Shown here in pieces: positions 34,552-43,279 of a stretch of 64,000 bases of DNA (its first letter is position 1; each line of letters starts with the position of its first letter). This DNA is from Streptomyces sp. AP-93 (GTDB lineage: Bacteria; Actinomycetota; Actinomycetes; Streptomycetales; Streptomycetaceae), in NCBI RefSeq assembly GCF_022808175.1, contig NZ_JALGBX010000002.1, positions 310,001 through 374,000 of the forward strand. The letters run 5' to 3'. The notes below the pieces were generated by a model, which worked only from the letters and a program-made list of their open reading frames with translations, was not told the DNA's origin and ran no database searches. The position numbers and the translations under genes are program-made.

Positions 34552-34962
34552 ATGACTCTTGTGCTCAACGACACCGTCCGAAAGCTCCTCGACGCCCCGC
34601 ACCCCGCGGTGCTCGCCACCCTCAACCCCGATGGCAGTCCGCAGAGTTCGGTGGTGTGGGTGACCCGGGACGGCGACGAGATCCTGATCTCCACCGTGCG
34701 CGGCCGCCGCAAGGAGCGCAACGTCGTACGGGACGCCCGGATCGGCCTCACCGTCTTCGACCTGGCCAACACCGACCTCTACGCCGAGATCCGCGGCACC
34801 GCCACCATCACCGAGGACACCGGCCGGGCCGTCGCCGTCCGCCTCGCGGAGGAGTACGAGGGACCGGGCGCGGGCGCGGAGTATGCGAACGCCCCGGCCG
34901 AGGACGTCCGGGTCGTCATCCGCCTCACCCCGGCCAAGGTGCTCGGCAGCGCGGCGCGCTGA
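34552..34962 (+). CDS. PPOX-class F420-dependent oxidoreductase
   Basis: 136 residues, a split-barrel flavin/deazaflavin fold. It has PHPAVLATLNPDGSPQSSVVWV at the N-terminus, the RRKERNVVRDARIGLTV segment that binds cofactor phosphate, and VVIRLTPAKVLG at the end. This is the standard actinobacterial F420-binding PPOX layout. The substrate is unknown. It is divergent from the DUF418 gene. Confidence 0.9.
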   Translation: MTLVLNDTVRKLLDAPHPAVLATLNPDGSPQSSVVWVTRDGDEILISTVRGRRKERNVVRDARIGLTVFDLANTDLYAEIRGTATITEDTGRAVAVRLAEEYEGPGAGAEYANAPAEDVRVVIRLTPAKVLGSAAR

Positions 34963-35013
34963 AGCCCACCGCGCTGAAGCCGACCGCGCACCACGTCCTA
35001 CGGAAGCCACGCC

Positions 35014-35763
35014 CTACGGAAGCCCCGGCCGCACCGCCGCCCAGGCGTCCACCGCCGCCGCCAGGGGGTCGGTCGCCGCGAGGTACGGCCGGGCCGGTTC
35101 CGTGCAGCCGAGCAGGTTCTTGATGCGGCGCAGCCGGAGGATGTCGGGGCGCGGCAGGTCCCGCCAGACCCGGGCCTGCGCGGCCGCCTGCGCCGGGGTC
35201 AGCTCGAAGCGGGCCAGCACGTCCCGGCACAGGGCGGCGGGGTCCCGGTCGGGATCCCCGTCCTCGCCCGGCCCGAGGTACCGGATCAAGTAGGCGTGTA
35301 CGTACGGCCGTTCCTCCGGCCGGCCCAGCCGGTCGAGGGCGGCCAGCGCGACCCGGGCCCAGCGCAGCCGCACCCCCTCGGGCAGCTCCTCGTTCTGCAT
35401 CGAGACCGTGGCCAGGCACCGCAGCGTCTCCGAATGCGGCTCCTCCAGCAACGGGGGCTCCGTGGCCAGCCAATCCTCCAGGTCGGCCAGCGCGTGCCCG
35501 TCCGGCGGTACGTACGTCAGCACCTGCCCGCTGGCGAGCAGCGCGACCACGGGCCCCGTGAGCCGCACCTTCGCCACGTGCCCCGCGTCGAAGGACCCGA
35601 CCGTGCGCCCGTACCGCTCGATCCCCCGCAGCCTGGTCCGCAGCCCGCCGGCCGCGAACACCTGCCCGGACCGCGCCACACCGCCGATGCACCGCACCAC
35701 GCACACGCCACCCGTGACGTCGGCCGCCTCGACGGCACACACCTGCAACTCCGCGAAGGACAC
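35014..35763 (-). CDS. Hypothetical protein (249 aa)
   Basis: From GTG 35763 (VSFAELQVCAVEAADV), preceded by GAGAGGGG; earlier frame codons look non-coding. The N-terminal half has beta-rich segments (VTGGVCVVRCIGGVARSGQVF, GRTVGSFDAGHVAKVRLTG) reminiscent of a small barrel. The C-terminal half is helical with repeated Leu/Arg. No family recognised. Near-repeats (CCTACGGAAGCC twice) lie around its stop codon. It is transcribed in the same direction as the two genes upstream. Confidence 0.65.
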   Translation of the reverse strand: MSFAELQVCAVEAADVTGGVCVVRCIGGVARSGQVFAAGGLRTRLRGIERYGRTVGSFDAGHVAKVRLTGPVVALLASGQVLTYVPPDGHALADLEDWLATEPPLLEEPHSETLRCLATVSMQNEELPEGVRLRWARVALAALDRLGRPEERPYVHAYLIRYLGPGEDGDPDRDPAALCRDVLARFELTPAQAAAQARVWRDLPRPDILRLRRIKNLLGCTEPARPYLAATDPLAAAVDAWAAVRPGLP

Positions 35764-35884
35764 CCGGTCCCACCCCTCTCCCGGCGGGGAGGGTACCCCC
35801 GGGAGCCCGCGTGCGCAGTCACTTCCGGCTCCGGCGGGCCTGCGCATGCCACAAGACGTCCCGGGCCGCGTGCAGCCGGGCAGG

Positions 35885-36853
35885 TCAGCGCCAGGTGTTG
35901 GTGTCGACGATCTCCCCGGTCTCCAGGTCGATGCGGCCGTGGAAATCACCGGCGTTGCGCGTGACCATGATCAGGAGCGGCCGCCCGCCCTGCGCGAAGG
36001 CATCGTAGAAGCCGTGCATGTCGCTCGCCTCGTACGTCAGCTCGCGCGGCGGGCGCAGCCGCAGCCGCTCCGAGCCGTCGGCCCCGTAGACCACCGCGTT
36101 GTCCGACGGGGTGAAGGGCGCGCAGTCCAGCGCCTCCACGACGAGCACCACGCTGTGGCCGCCTTCCTGCCAGGACAGGACGGAGCGCGGCGGCAGCGCG
36201 TACGCCTTCTCGACGTCCCCGGCGGGGCCGCTCCAGCGGACGGTGGTGTCGCCGGGGGACCAGTCGAAGACCAGCCCGGTCCCGTCGTCCTCGGCCACGG
36301 AAGCCGCGCCCGCCCAGACCTCCCGCTTCTCGACCACCGGATCCAGCACCCAGCGCGCTCCGGCCGTGTACGCGAGCCACCTCAGCTCCTCCCAGGCGAA
36401 GGAGGGCTCGCCCCAGGTGTCCACCCAGAGCCGCAGGACCCCGTCCCCCGAGGGCGAGGCCGTCAGGTCCCACCAGGACCAGCCCCTGACCTCCAGGTCG
36501 GGGTCGAAGCGCGAGAGCCAGTTCTGCAGGTCCCAGGGCGAGCCGCCGGTCCGCACCGCGTACCCGTCGCGCCCGCGGGCCGCGAAAGGCTCCGGGAGGC
36601 CGCCGCCCCGGCAGACGCCGGCGAACCAGCCGGGCACGGTGTCGACGGGCAGGTCGTCGTCTCCGTCGAAGGACTCCGTGGCGGCGATGTGCAGGGCGGC
36701 GTCCAGGACCTCCCGCAGCCTGCTCGCGAACCGCACCGGGTGCCCGTCCACGACGAGGTCCATGCGGGCGAGGACGGGTGGCGCGGAATCGAATACCGGC
36801 CGGTGCGACAGCCTGGACCGCTCGGCCTCGATGTCATCGATCTCGTGCAGCAT
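35885..36853 (-). CDS. Hypothetical protein (322 aa)
   Basis: Starts at ATG 36853. Soluble, no signal peptide or membrane span. Tryptophan-rich (VRGWSWWDLTASPSG, WEELRWLAYTAGARWVLDP) with a C-terminal RIDLETGEIVDTNTWR strand. It looks like a conserved actinobacterial cytosolic protein, but I cannot assign a family. It ends about 120 bases before the 249-residue gene and may be cotranscribed with it. Confidence 0.75.
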   Translation of the reverse strand: MLHEIDDIEAERSRLSHRPVFDSAPPVLARMDLVVDGHPVRFASRLREVLDAALHIAATESFDGDDDLPVDTVPGWFAGVCRGGGLPEPFAARGRDGYAVRTGGSPWDLQNWLSRFDPDLEVRGWSWWDLTASPSGDGVLRLWVDTWGEPSFAWEELRWLAYTAGARWVLDPVVEKREVWAGAASVAEDDGTGLVFDWSPGDTTVRWSGPAGDVEKAYALPPRSVLSWQEGGHSVVLVVEALDCAPFTPSDNAVVYGADGSERLRLRPPRELTYEASDMHGFYDAFAQGGRPLLIMVTRNAGDFHGRIDLETGEIVDTNTWR

Positions 36854-36929
36854 GGCTCCATCCTCGCCCGCGGCCCGTGGCCCGTGATCAGTAGCCCGCC
36901 GTGGCCCGCGGTTCCCGGAACCCTCGCGT

Positions 36930-37871
36930 TCAGGCCCCCTGGGCCGCCTCCAGGACCAGGCGGATCTCCGTGACCTCGTACCCGGCGCGGGTGAAGGCGG
37001 CTGCCATCGGGGCGTTCACGGTGTCCGTGGTGGCGGTGATGCGGTCGGCTCCCTCGGAGGCGTGGAAGCGGGTGATCTCGGCGAGGATCTCGTCGATCAG
37101 GCCCTGGCCGCGCTGTTCGGGGACGACGCCGAGGTAGCCGACGTTGCGGTGGTACGGGGTCGCGGAGGGGATCGCCATTCCGGCGAGCGTGCCGTCGGGC
37201 AGGTGGGCCAGGCGCCACCAGGAGCGCTCGCCCGGGCAGTCGGTGTAGAACTCGATGTCGTCGCGCGCCAGTTCCTCGGCGTCGATGGTGCGCAGCTCGT
37301 TCTGGGTGTGCAGGTCCAGGCTGCCGGACGAGAGGCGGACGAAGGCGTCGAGGAACTCCTCGTCGGTGCCTTCGCGGAAGACCAGCCGGCCGGTGGGCCC
37401 GGCGGTTGCGGCGGCCGGGGTCCACTCGAAGCGGAGCCGCTCGATCTCGCGGACCAGGCCGGAGGAGGCAGCCGCCTTCCGGCGCCAGGCGACCGCGTCG
37501 GCCAGGCCGTCGGGGGAGGTGCGCCAGTCGCGCGGCAGCGAGATGTTGTAGTCGGGGAACGTACCGAAGGCCTCGTGCCCGGCGGCGAGCAGCCCGGCGG
37601 CGACGGCGGCCGGGTCCGCCGCGGTGCTCCGTACCTGGAGGCAGTCGAGCGCGATCGGGCGCTCGCTGTCGGCGCGGCCCCACCACAGGGCGCGGGCCAG
37701 GACCTCGCCGTTCTCGTCCTCGGCGATCCAGGTCCACTCGGGGCGCATCCGGCCCGCGGCGAGCTCTTCGCGGATCTTCTCGGGGGTGAGGGCGGGGACG
37801 GGGCCGTCGGCCGGGTAGGCGAGGGCGCGGTCCAGGTCGGTGGGGTCTGCGGTGGCAGCGCGGAAGTGCAT
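36930..37871 (-). CDS. GNAT-family acetyltransferase, two-domain
   Basis: 313 residues from ATG 37871. Two GNAT-like halves are visible, the second complete with the acetyl-CoA loop VGYLGVVPEQRGQGLIDEIL and the closing ITATTDTVNAPMAAAFTRAGY. The first half (~1-150) retains the fold (WTWIAEDENGEVLARALW) but lacks a clear loop, so only one site is probably active. The substrate is unknown. It follows the bkdFGH operon, separated by a strong hairpin. Confidence 0.88.
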   Translation of the reverse strand: MHFRAATADPTDLDRALAYPADGPVPALTPEKIREELAAGRMRPEWTWIAEDENGEVLARALWWGRADSERPIALDCLQVRSTAADPAAVAAGLLAAGHEAFGTFPDYNISLPRDWRTSPDGLADAVAWRRKAAASSGLVREIERLRFEWTPAAATAGPTGRLVFREGTDEEFLDAFVRLSSGSLDLHTQNELRTIDAEELARDDIEFYTDCPGERSWWRLAHLPDGTLAGMAIPSATPYHRNVGYLGVVPEQRGQGLIDEILAEITRFHASEGADRITATTDTVNAPMAAAFTRAGYEVTEIRLVLEAAQGA

Positions 37872-37945
37872 GGGCCGATGATCACACCGGACGGAGACGT
37901 TCTTCAAAGACTTTCTGCACGTCAGGGGCAGTTTGGTACGGATTT

Positions 37946-37976
37946 CCGGCCTCCGGGTGGAATTCCCGGAGGCCGG
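37946..37976 (-). terminator. Terminator of the bkdFGH operon
   Basis: CCGGCCTCCGGG (37946-37957) and CCCGGAGGCCGG (37965-37976) pair perfectly over 12 bp around TGGAATT, 12 bases after the E2 stop codon. Confidence 0.7.
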
Positions 37977-37988
37977 TCCGCCGGGCCG

Positions 37989-39425
37989 TCAGGACCAGGT
38001 GATCAGACGGCGGGGGTGCTCCAGGACGGCGGCGATGTCCGCGAGGAAGCGGGAGCCGAGTTCGCCGTCGACGAGGCGGTGGTCGAAGGACAGCGCCAGC
38101 GTGGTGACGTGGCGGGCCTTGACCTTGCCCTTGTGGACCCACGGCTGGAGCTTGATCGCGCCGACCGCGAGGATCGCGGACTCTCCGGGGTTCAGGATGG
38201 GCGTACCGGTGTCGACGCCGAAGACGCCGACGTTGGTGATGGTGATCGTGCCGTGCTGCATGTCGGCCGGGGAGGTCTTGCCCTCGCGGGCCGTGGCGAC
38301 CAGCCCGGACAGGGCCTGCGACAGCTCGCCGAGCGTCTTGGCGTGGGCGTCCTTGATGTTCGGGACGATCAGCCCGCGGGGGGTGGCCGCCGCGATGCCC
38401 AGGTTGACGTAGTGCTTGAGCACGATCTCCTGGGCCGCCTCGTCCCAGGACGCGTTGACGTCCGGGTTGCGGCGGATCGCCACGAGGACGGCCTTGGCGA
38501 TCAGGAGCAGCGGGTTGATCCGGAGCCCCGCGAGGTCCGGGTCCTCCTTGAGCTCCTGGACCAGCTTCATCGTGCGGGTCACGTCGAAGGTGATGAACTC
38601 GGTGACGTGCGGCGCGGTGAAGGCGGAGCCGACCATGGCCTGGGCGGTGACCTTGCGGACGCCCTTGACCGGGATACGGGTCTCCCGGGCGGTCGCGGAC
38701 CCGGCCACGGGCACCTCGGCCGGGGCCTGTACGGGAGCCTGCGCCGGATCCGGAGCCGTTACGGCAGCCGGAACCGGAGCCACGGTCTGCGGGGCGATCG
38801 CCGCCGCGGCCGCCGCGTGCACGTCCTCGCGGGTCACGACCCCGCCGTCGCCGGTGGGGATCACCGCCGCCAGGTCGATGCCGAGGTCCTTGGCGAGCTT
38901 GCGCACCGGCGGCTTCGCCAGCGCCTTGTCCGCGCCGGTCTGCGCCGGGACCACGACGGCCGGGGCGGCCTTGGCCGCCGGGGCCGCCTGGGCCACGCCC
39001 GTGCCGTTCTGCGCGGCGACCGCGGGCTGCGGCGCAGCCTTGCGCGGGCGGCGCTTCGTAGAGGCGGTGGAGACTCCGTAGCCGACCAGGACGGGCTGGC
39101 GGGCCGCCGGGGCCTCGGGCTCCGCCTCGGCGGCGGCCGGAGCGGCGGCGACGGCCTCGGCCGCTGCCGGAGCCTCCTCGCCGGGGGCCGTCTGGACCGA
39201 GATGATGACCTGGCCGACATCGACCGTGACGCCCTCCTCGAAGAGGAGCGCGTGCACGACCCCGTCGAAGGGGATCGGCAGCTCGACGGCCGCCTTCGCC
39301 GTCTCCACCTCGCAGACGACCTGGCCGTCGGTGACGGTGTCACCCGGCTGGACGTACCACTTGAGGATCTCGGCCTCGGTGAGGCCCTCGCCCACATCGG
39401 GCATCTTGAATTCGCGGATCGTCAT
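37989..39425 (-). CDS. bkdH: Branched-chain 2-oxoacid dehydrogenase E2 (dihydrolipoyl acyltransferase)
   Basis: 478 residues from ATG 39425. The lipoyl domain (~1-80) carries the lysine in VCEVETAKAAVEL. An Ala/Pro-rich linker follows, then the peripheral-subunit-binding domain (VRKLAKDLGIDLAAVIPTG), then the catalytic domain ending in ALSFDHRLVDGELG with the active-site His and Asp. It transfers the branched acyl group to CoA. Third gene of an E1-alpha, E1-beta, E2 operon (13-base gap). The name bkdH rather than bkdC is from recalled gene sizes. Confidence 0.95.
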   Translation of the reverse strand: MTIREFKMPDVGEGLTEAEILKWYVQPGDTVTDGQVVCEVETAKAAVELPIPFDGVVHALLFEEGVTVDVGQVIISVQTAPGEEAPAAAEAVAAAPAAAEAEPEAPAARQPVLVGYGVSTASTKRRPRKAAPQPAVAAQNGTGVAQAAPAAKAAPAVVVPAQTGADKALAKPPVRKLAKDLGIDLAAVIPTGDGGVVTREDVHAAAAAAIAPQTVAPVPAAVTAPDPAQAPVQAPAEVPVAGSATARETRIPVKGVRKVTAQAMVGSAFTAPHVTEFITFDVTRTMKLVQELKEDPDLAGLRINPLLLIAKAVLVAIRRNPDVNASWDEAAQEIVLKHYVNLGIAAATPRGLIVPNIKDAHAKTLGELSQALSGLVATAREGKTSPADMQHGTITITNVGVFGVDTGTPILNPGESAILAVGAIKLQPWVHKGKVKARHVTTLALSFDHRLVDGELGSRFLADIAAVLEHPRRLITWS

Positions 39426-39438
39426 CGCAGGGCTCTCC

Positions 39439-40419
39439 TCAGTACGCCAGCGAGCGGTCGACTGCGTCGAGCACCCTGTCCAGGCCCGGCAGGTACTCGT
39501 CCTCCAGGCGGGCCGGCGGGTACGGGGCGTGGTAGCCGCCGACGCGCAGCACGGGCGCCTCCAGTTGGTAGAAGCACCGCTCCGTGATGCGAGCGGCGAT
39601 CTCCGAACCCACACCGAGGAACACCGGCGCCTCGTGGACCACCACGAGCCGGCGGGTCTTCTCCACCGACGCCTGGATCCCGTCGAAGTCGACCGGGGAC
39701 ATCGAGCGCAGGTCGACGACCTCCACCGACTTGCCCTCCTCGGCGGCGGCCGCGGCGGCCTCCAGGCAGACCTTCACCATGGGCCCGTAGGCCGCCAGGG
39801 TGATGTCGGTACCCGTACGGGCCACCCGCGAGCCGTGCAGCGCGTCGGGGATGGCCTCGACGTCGACCTCTCCCTTGTCCCAGTAGCGGCGCTTCGGCTC
39901 GAAGAAGATCACCGGGTCGTCGCTGAGGATGGCCTGCTGGAGCATCCAGTAGGCGTCGCTCGCGTTGGACGGCGAGACCACCTTCAGGCCGGGGACGTGC
40001 GCGAACAGCGCCTCCGGGGACTCCGAGTGGTGCTCGACCGCGCCGATGCCGCCCGCGTAGGGGATACGGATGACGACCGGCATCTTGATCGTGCCGAGCG
40101 ACCGCGCGTGCATCTTCGCGAGCTGCGTGACGATCTGGTCGTACGCCGGGAAGACGAACCCGTCGAACTGGATCTCCACGACCGGCCGGTACCCGCGCAG
40201 GGCCAGGCCGATCGCGGTGCCGACGATGCCGGACTCGGCGAGCGGGGTGTCGATGACCCGCTCCTCGCCGAAGTCCTTCTGCAGTCCGTCGGTGATGCGG
40301 AAGACGCCGCCGAGCTTGCCGACGTCCTCGCCCATGATCAGGACCTTGGGGTCCTCTTCCAGGGCCTTGCGCAGGGAGTCGTTGAGCGCCTTCGCGATGG
40401 TGAGCTTCTGTACGGCCAT
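39439..40419 (-). CDS. bkdG: Branched-chain 2-oxoacid dehydrogenase E1 beta subunit
   Basis: 326 residues from ATG 40419, with GGGGAG eight bases upstream; a GTG at 40428 overlaps the E1-alpha stop. The transketolase pyrimidine-binding domain shows VLIMGEDVGKLGGVFRIT and DTPLAESGIVGTAIG, with the Glu that activates thiamine diphosphate. RIPYAGGIGAVEHHSESPEA and the C-terminal VGGYHAPYPPARLEDEYLP follow. It forms the alpha2-beta2 E1 heterotetramer with the product of the upstream gene. Confidence 0.95.
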   Translation of the reverse strand: MAVQKLTIAKALNDSLRKALEEDPKVLIMGEDVGKLGGVFRITDGLQKDFGEERVIDTPLAESGIVGTAIGLALRGYRPVVEIQFDGFVFPAYDQIVTQLAKMHARSLGTIKMPVVIRIPYAGGIGAVEHHSESPEALFAHVPGLKVVSPSNASDAYWMLQQAILSDDPVIFFEPKRRYWDKGEVDVEAIPDALHGSRVARTGTDITLAAYGPMVKVCLEAAAAAAEEGKSVEVVDLRSMSPVDFDGIQASVEKTRRLVVVHEAPVFLGVGSEIAARITERCFYQLEAPVLRVGGYHAPYPPARLEDEYLPGLDRVLDAVDRSLAY

Positions 40420-40424
40420 GACGG

Positions 40425-41630
40425 TCACTCCCCGCCTTCGAAGGACGCGAGGTAGGCGGCGAACTGCGCGCGCTCCTCGTCGACGAGCGCGTGCCCGTCC
40501 GCGTAGACGTTCTCGAAGATCGCCATCGTGTCGGGGTCGGGCATCGAGCGCACGACCTCGCGCACCCGCTTGCCGAGCGCCTCGCTCTCCACCTCAAGCT
40601 GCTCGAAGTACGCCTCGTCGGCGCCTCCGGTGGCCAGCAGGTGGGCCTTCAGGCGCAGGATCGGGTCCTTGGCCTCCCAGGCCGCCGTCTCCTCGTCGCG
40701 CCGGTACTTCGTCGGGTCGTCGGAGGTGGTGTGCGCACCCATCCGGTACGTGAAGGCCTCCACCAGGGTGGGCCCCTCTCCCCGGCGGGCCCGCTCCAGT
40801 GCCCAGCGGGTCACCGCGAGGCAGGCCAGTACGTCGTTGCCGTCCACCCGGACGCCCGGGAAGCCGAAGCCCTGCGCGCGCTGGTAGAGCGGCACGCGCA
40901 TCTGGCGCTCGGTGGGCTCGGAGATGGCCCACTGGTTGTTCTGGCAGAAGAACACCACGGGCGAGTTGTAGACCGCCGAGAAGGTGAAGGCCTCCGCCAC
41001 GTCGCCCTGGCTGGACGCGCCGTCGCCGAAGTAGGCGATGACGGCCGAGTCGGCGCCGTCCTTGGCCACGCCCATCGCGTACCCGGTCGCGTGCAGCGTC
41101 TGGGAGCCGATGACGATCGTGTACAGGTGGAAGTTGTTGGTGGTCGGGTCCCAGCCACCGTGGTTCACACCGCGGAACATGCCGAGGAGATTGGTCGGGT
41201 CGACCCCGCGGCACCAGGCGACACCGTGCTCGCGGTACGTCGGGAAGACGTAGTCGTCGTCGCGCAGGGCCCGGCCGGAGCCGATCTGGGCGGCCTCCTG
41301 GCCGAGGAGCGAGGCCCACAGGCCCAGCTCGCCCTGGCGCTGGAGGGCGGTCGCCTCGCCGTCGAAACGGCGGGTCATGACCATGTCGCGGTAGAGACCG
41401 CGCAGGTCATCGGTGGTGATGTCGGCGACGAAGGGCGCGAATTCCGCGACGTCCGGATTCTCCGCGACGTCGACGCGCACCCCCTCGGGCGTCAGCAGCT
41501 GTACCAGCTGAGGCTCGGCGTCATGCGTCTTCGCGGTGGCAGCGGCGGGCTTGGCGGCGTTTGCCGCGCCGGCCGGCCGCTTGGTGCCGCTGCGGCGCGG
41601 CTTGCGCGCGGCAGTGCTCTCCACGGTCAC
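40425..41630 (-). CDS. bkdF: Branched-chain 2-oxoacid dehydrogenase E1 alpha subunit
   Basis: 401 residues from GTG 41630 after GGAGGAGCAATC. A basic/Ala-rich N-terminal extension (~40 residues, KPRRSGTKRPAGAANAAKPAAA) precedes the core. The thiamine diphosphate motif is GDGASSQGDVAEAFTFSA...NN and the phosphorylation-type loop region is YRMGAHTTSDDPTKYR. It decarboxylates 2-oxoisovalerate and homologues. First gene of the operon; a palindrome (41827-41840) lies ~200 bp upstream. Its length matches what I recall for bkdF. Confidence 0.95.
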   Translation of the reverse strand: MTVESTAARKPRRSGTKRPAGAANAAKPAAATAKTHDAEPQLVQLLTPEGVRVDVAENPDVAEFAPFVADITTDDLRGLYRDMVMTRRFDGEATALQRQGELGLWASLLGQEAAQIGSGRALRDDDYVFPTYREHGVAWCRGVDPTNLLGMFRGVNHGGWDPTTNNFHLYTIVIGSQTLHATGYAMGVAKDGADSAVIAYFGDGASSQGDVAEAFTFSAVYNSPVVFFCQNNQWAISEPTERQMRVPLYQRAQGFGFPGVRVDGNDVLACLAVTRWALERARRGEGPTLVEAFTYRMGAHTTSDDPTKYRRDEETAAWEAKDPILRLKAHLLATGGADEAYFEQLEVESEALGKRVREVVRSMPDPDTMAIFENVYADGHALVDEERAQFAAYLASFEGGE

Positions 41631-41937
41631 GATTGCTCCTCCGTCGGTCCGGCACCCGGGTTCTCCGGGGACCAGTGCGGCTCACCTGGATCTCTGCCCG
41701 CGCACGGGGTGGGTGCGCTTCGGGTCTGGGATTCAGGCGTGACAGGTGCCCCGGCGAGTGCCCTGCGCAATGCACGTTACCCAGTGCGTCGCATAACTGC
41801 GAAACCCCGTTTGACCTGCGATTTTGCTTGGATTTCCAAGTAAATCGGCGGAACCGGGAACAACCACTGGTCACAGCCTTGCAGGGGGCCGGAACAACGG
41901 CACGTTATCCCGCTCGTCTCCGGCAGGGAAGGGGTGA
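41631..41937. other. 307-bp divergent promoter region, bkdF / response regulator
   Basis: No gene. The part around 41780-41860 is AT-rich for this genome and contains the CTTGGA-TT-TCCAAG palindrome (listed separately) and a plus-strand TTGACC (about 41810). Both divergent genes are probably driven from here. Confidence 0.6.
41827..41840. promoter_or_regulatory. Inverted repeat CTTGGA-TT-TCCAAG between bkdF and response regulator
   Basis: A perfect 6-2-6 repeat in the AT-rich intergenic region, about 200 bp before bkdF and 100 bp before the response regulator. Candidate regulator site; an Lrp-type protein such as BkdR is possible but unproven. Confidence 0.45.
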
Positions 41938-42618
41938 GTGTGTGAAACTGAGTTCGTGCGCGAAAACGGAAAAATCAAGGTATTCCTCCTGGACGACCAC
42001 GAAGTGGTGCGTAGGGGTGTTCACGAGCTGTTGTCGATGGAATCGGACATCGAGGTCGTGGGTGAGGCCGGTACGGCCGCCGACGCGCTGGTCCGCATCC
42101 CCGCCACCCGCCCCGACGTGGCCGTCCTCGACGTCCGGCTGCCCGACGGCAGTGGTGTGGAGGTGTGCCGCGAGGTGCGCTCCCAGAACGAGGACATCAA
42201 GTGCCTGATGCTCACCTCGTTCGCCGATGACGAAGCACTGTTCGACGCGATCATGGCCGGCGCCTCGGGCTACGTGCTCAAGGCGATCCGCGGGAACGAG
42301 CTGCTCAACGCGGTGCGTGACGTGGCGGCCGGCAAGTCCCTGCTGGACCCCGTCGCCACGGCCCGGGTGCTGGAGCGGCTGCGCGACGGCAAGAACGGCA
42401 AGGGCGACGACCGGCTCTCCAACCTCACCGACCAGGAGCGCAAGATCCTCGACCTCATCGGCGAGGGCCTGACGAACCGCGTGATCGGCGAGCGGCTGCA
42501 CCTGGCCGAGAAGACCATCAAGAACTACGTCTCCAGCCTGCTGTCCAAGCTCGGCATGGAGCGCCGGTCCCAGGCCGCCGCGTACGTGGCCCGCCTGCAG
42601 GCCGAGAAGGGGCGCTAA
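41938..42618 (+). CDS. NarL/FixJ-family response regulator
   Basis: 226 residues from GTG 41938; GTG 41956 ([10 protein letters not shown]) is a possible later start. The receiver domain has [13 protein letters not shown] (acidic pair), [13 protein letters not shown] (phospho-acceptor Asp) and [12 protein letters not shown] (Thr/Ser switch). The LuxR-type HTH at the C-terminus is [25 protein letters not shown]...[12 protein letters not shown]. No histidine kinase is adjacent, so it is an orphan here. A strong terminator follows. Confidence 0.93.
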   Translation: MCETEFVRENGKIKVFLLDDHEVVRRGVHELLSMESDIEVVGEAGTAADALVRIPATRPDVAVLDVRLPDGSGVEVCREVRSQNEDIKCLMLTSFADDEALFDAIMAGASGYVLKAIRGNELLNAVRDVAAGKSLLDPVATARVLERLRDGKNGKGDDRLSNLTDQERKILDLIGEGLTNRVIGERLHLAEKTIKNYVSSLLSKLGMERRSQAAAYVARLQAEKGR

Positions 42619-42653
42619 CCGCCCGCACGCCCCGCATTCGCTACACAGCGTTA

Positions 42654-42683
42654 CGCCCCGTGGTCGCACGATTCCACGGGGCG
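42654..42683 (+). terminator. Terminator after response regulator
   Basis: CGCCCCGTGG (42654-42663) and CCACGGGGCG (42674-42683), a perfect 10-bp stem with TTTAATT shortly after. Confidence 0.8.
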
Positions 42684-42769
42684 CGCTGTTTAATTCGGGA
42701 CCAACGTCCCCGATGTGCGGGGCGGGCTCCTCTTTTCCGGCACGGTGTCGGTACCGGACAGTGGATGAC

Positions 42770-43186
42770 ATGTCCCCAGAGGAACTCCACGCAATCGAAC
42801 TGCTGCGCCGCGTGCCGTACGGCCGAGCCGCCACCAGCATGCGCGCGCTGCCCTTCCTCGCCGTCGCGCGCCACATCGTGGTGAACGGCAAGGTCGTCCT
42901 GAGAATGCACGCCGGTTTCGGATATCACCAAGCCTGCAACGGCAGCGTGGTCTCGTACGGAGCCGACAACTTCAATTCCGGCGAGTCCCAGTTGTGGTCG
43001 GTGCAGTTCACCGGCACCGCGAACCTGGTCGAACCCACCACCGCCGAACTGGAACTGTTCGGCCCCGGTCCGCACTTCGTGGACGGCGCGGTCTTCGACC
43101 CCGTCTACATGCGGATCGAGCCGCACCTCGTCACGGTCCACACCCTCGCGGGCAATCTGGACCGGCAGTACCAGCACGCGCTCTGA
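42770..43186 (+). CDS. Pyridoxamine 5'-phosphate oxidase-family (split-barrel) protein
   Basis: 138 residues from ATG 42770. LRRVPYGRAATSMRALPFLAVARHIVVNGKVVLRM and GYHQACNGSVVSYGAD are the split-barrel FMN-binding pattern. The C-terminus (MRIEPHLVTVHTLAGNLDRQYQ) matches the family. There is no clear ribosome site, so it may be translated from a leaderless or short-leader mRNA. It converges on the kinase gene, with a 19-bp-stem terminator between. Confidence 0.82.
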   Translation: MSPEELHAIELLRRVPYGRAATSMRALPFLAVARHIVVNGKVVLRMHAGFGYHQACNGSVVSYGADNFNSGESQLWSVQFTGTANLVEPTTAELELFGPGPHFVDGAVFDPVYMRIEPHLVTVHTLAGNLDRQYQHAL

Positions 43187-43211
43187 GCAACCCCCTTGGG
43201 ACTTTGGTCCC

Positions 43212-43267
43212 ATGAAGAACGGCCCGGCGGCCACCTCCTCGAGAGGGACCGCCGGGCCGTTCTTCAT
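43212..43267. terminator. Bidirectional terminator, 19-bp perfect stem
   Basis: ATGAAGAACGGCCCGGCGG (43212-43230) and its exact complement (43249-43267) form a 19-bp stem between the convergent PPOX and kinase genes. The AAGAA/TTCTT ends give a T-tract on both strands. Confidence 0.9.
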
Positions 43268-43279
43268 GACTCAGGGCTA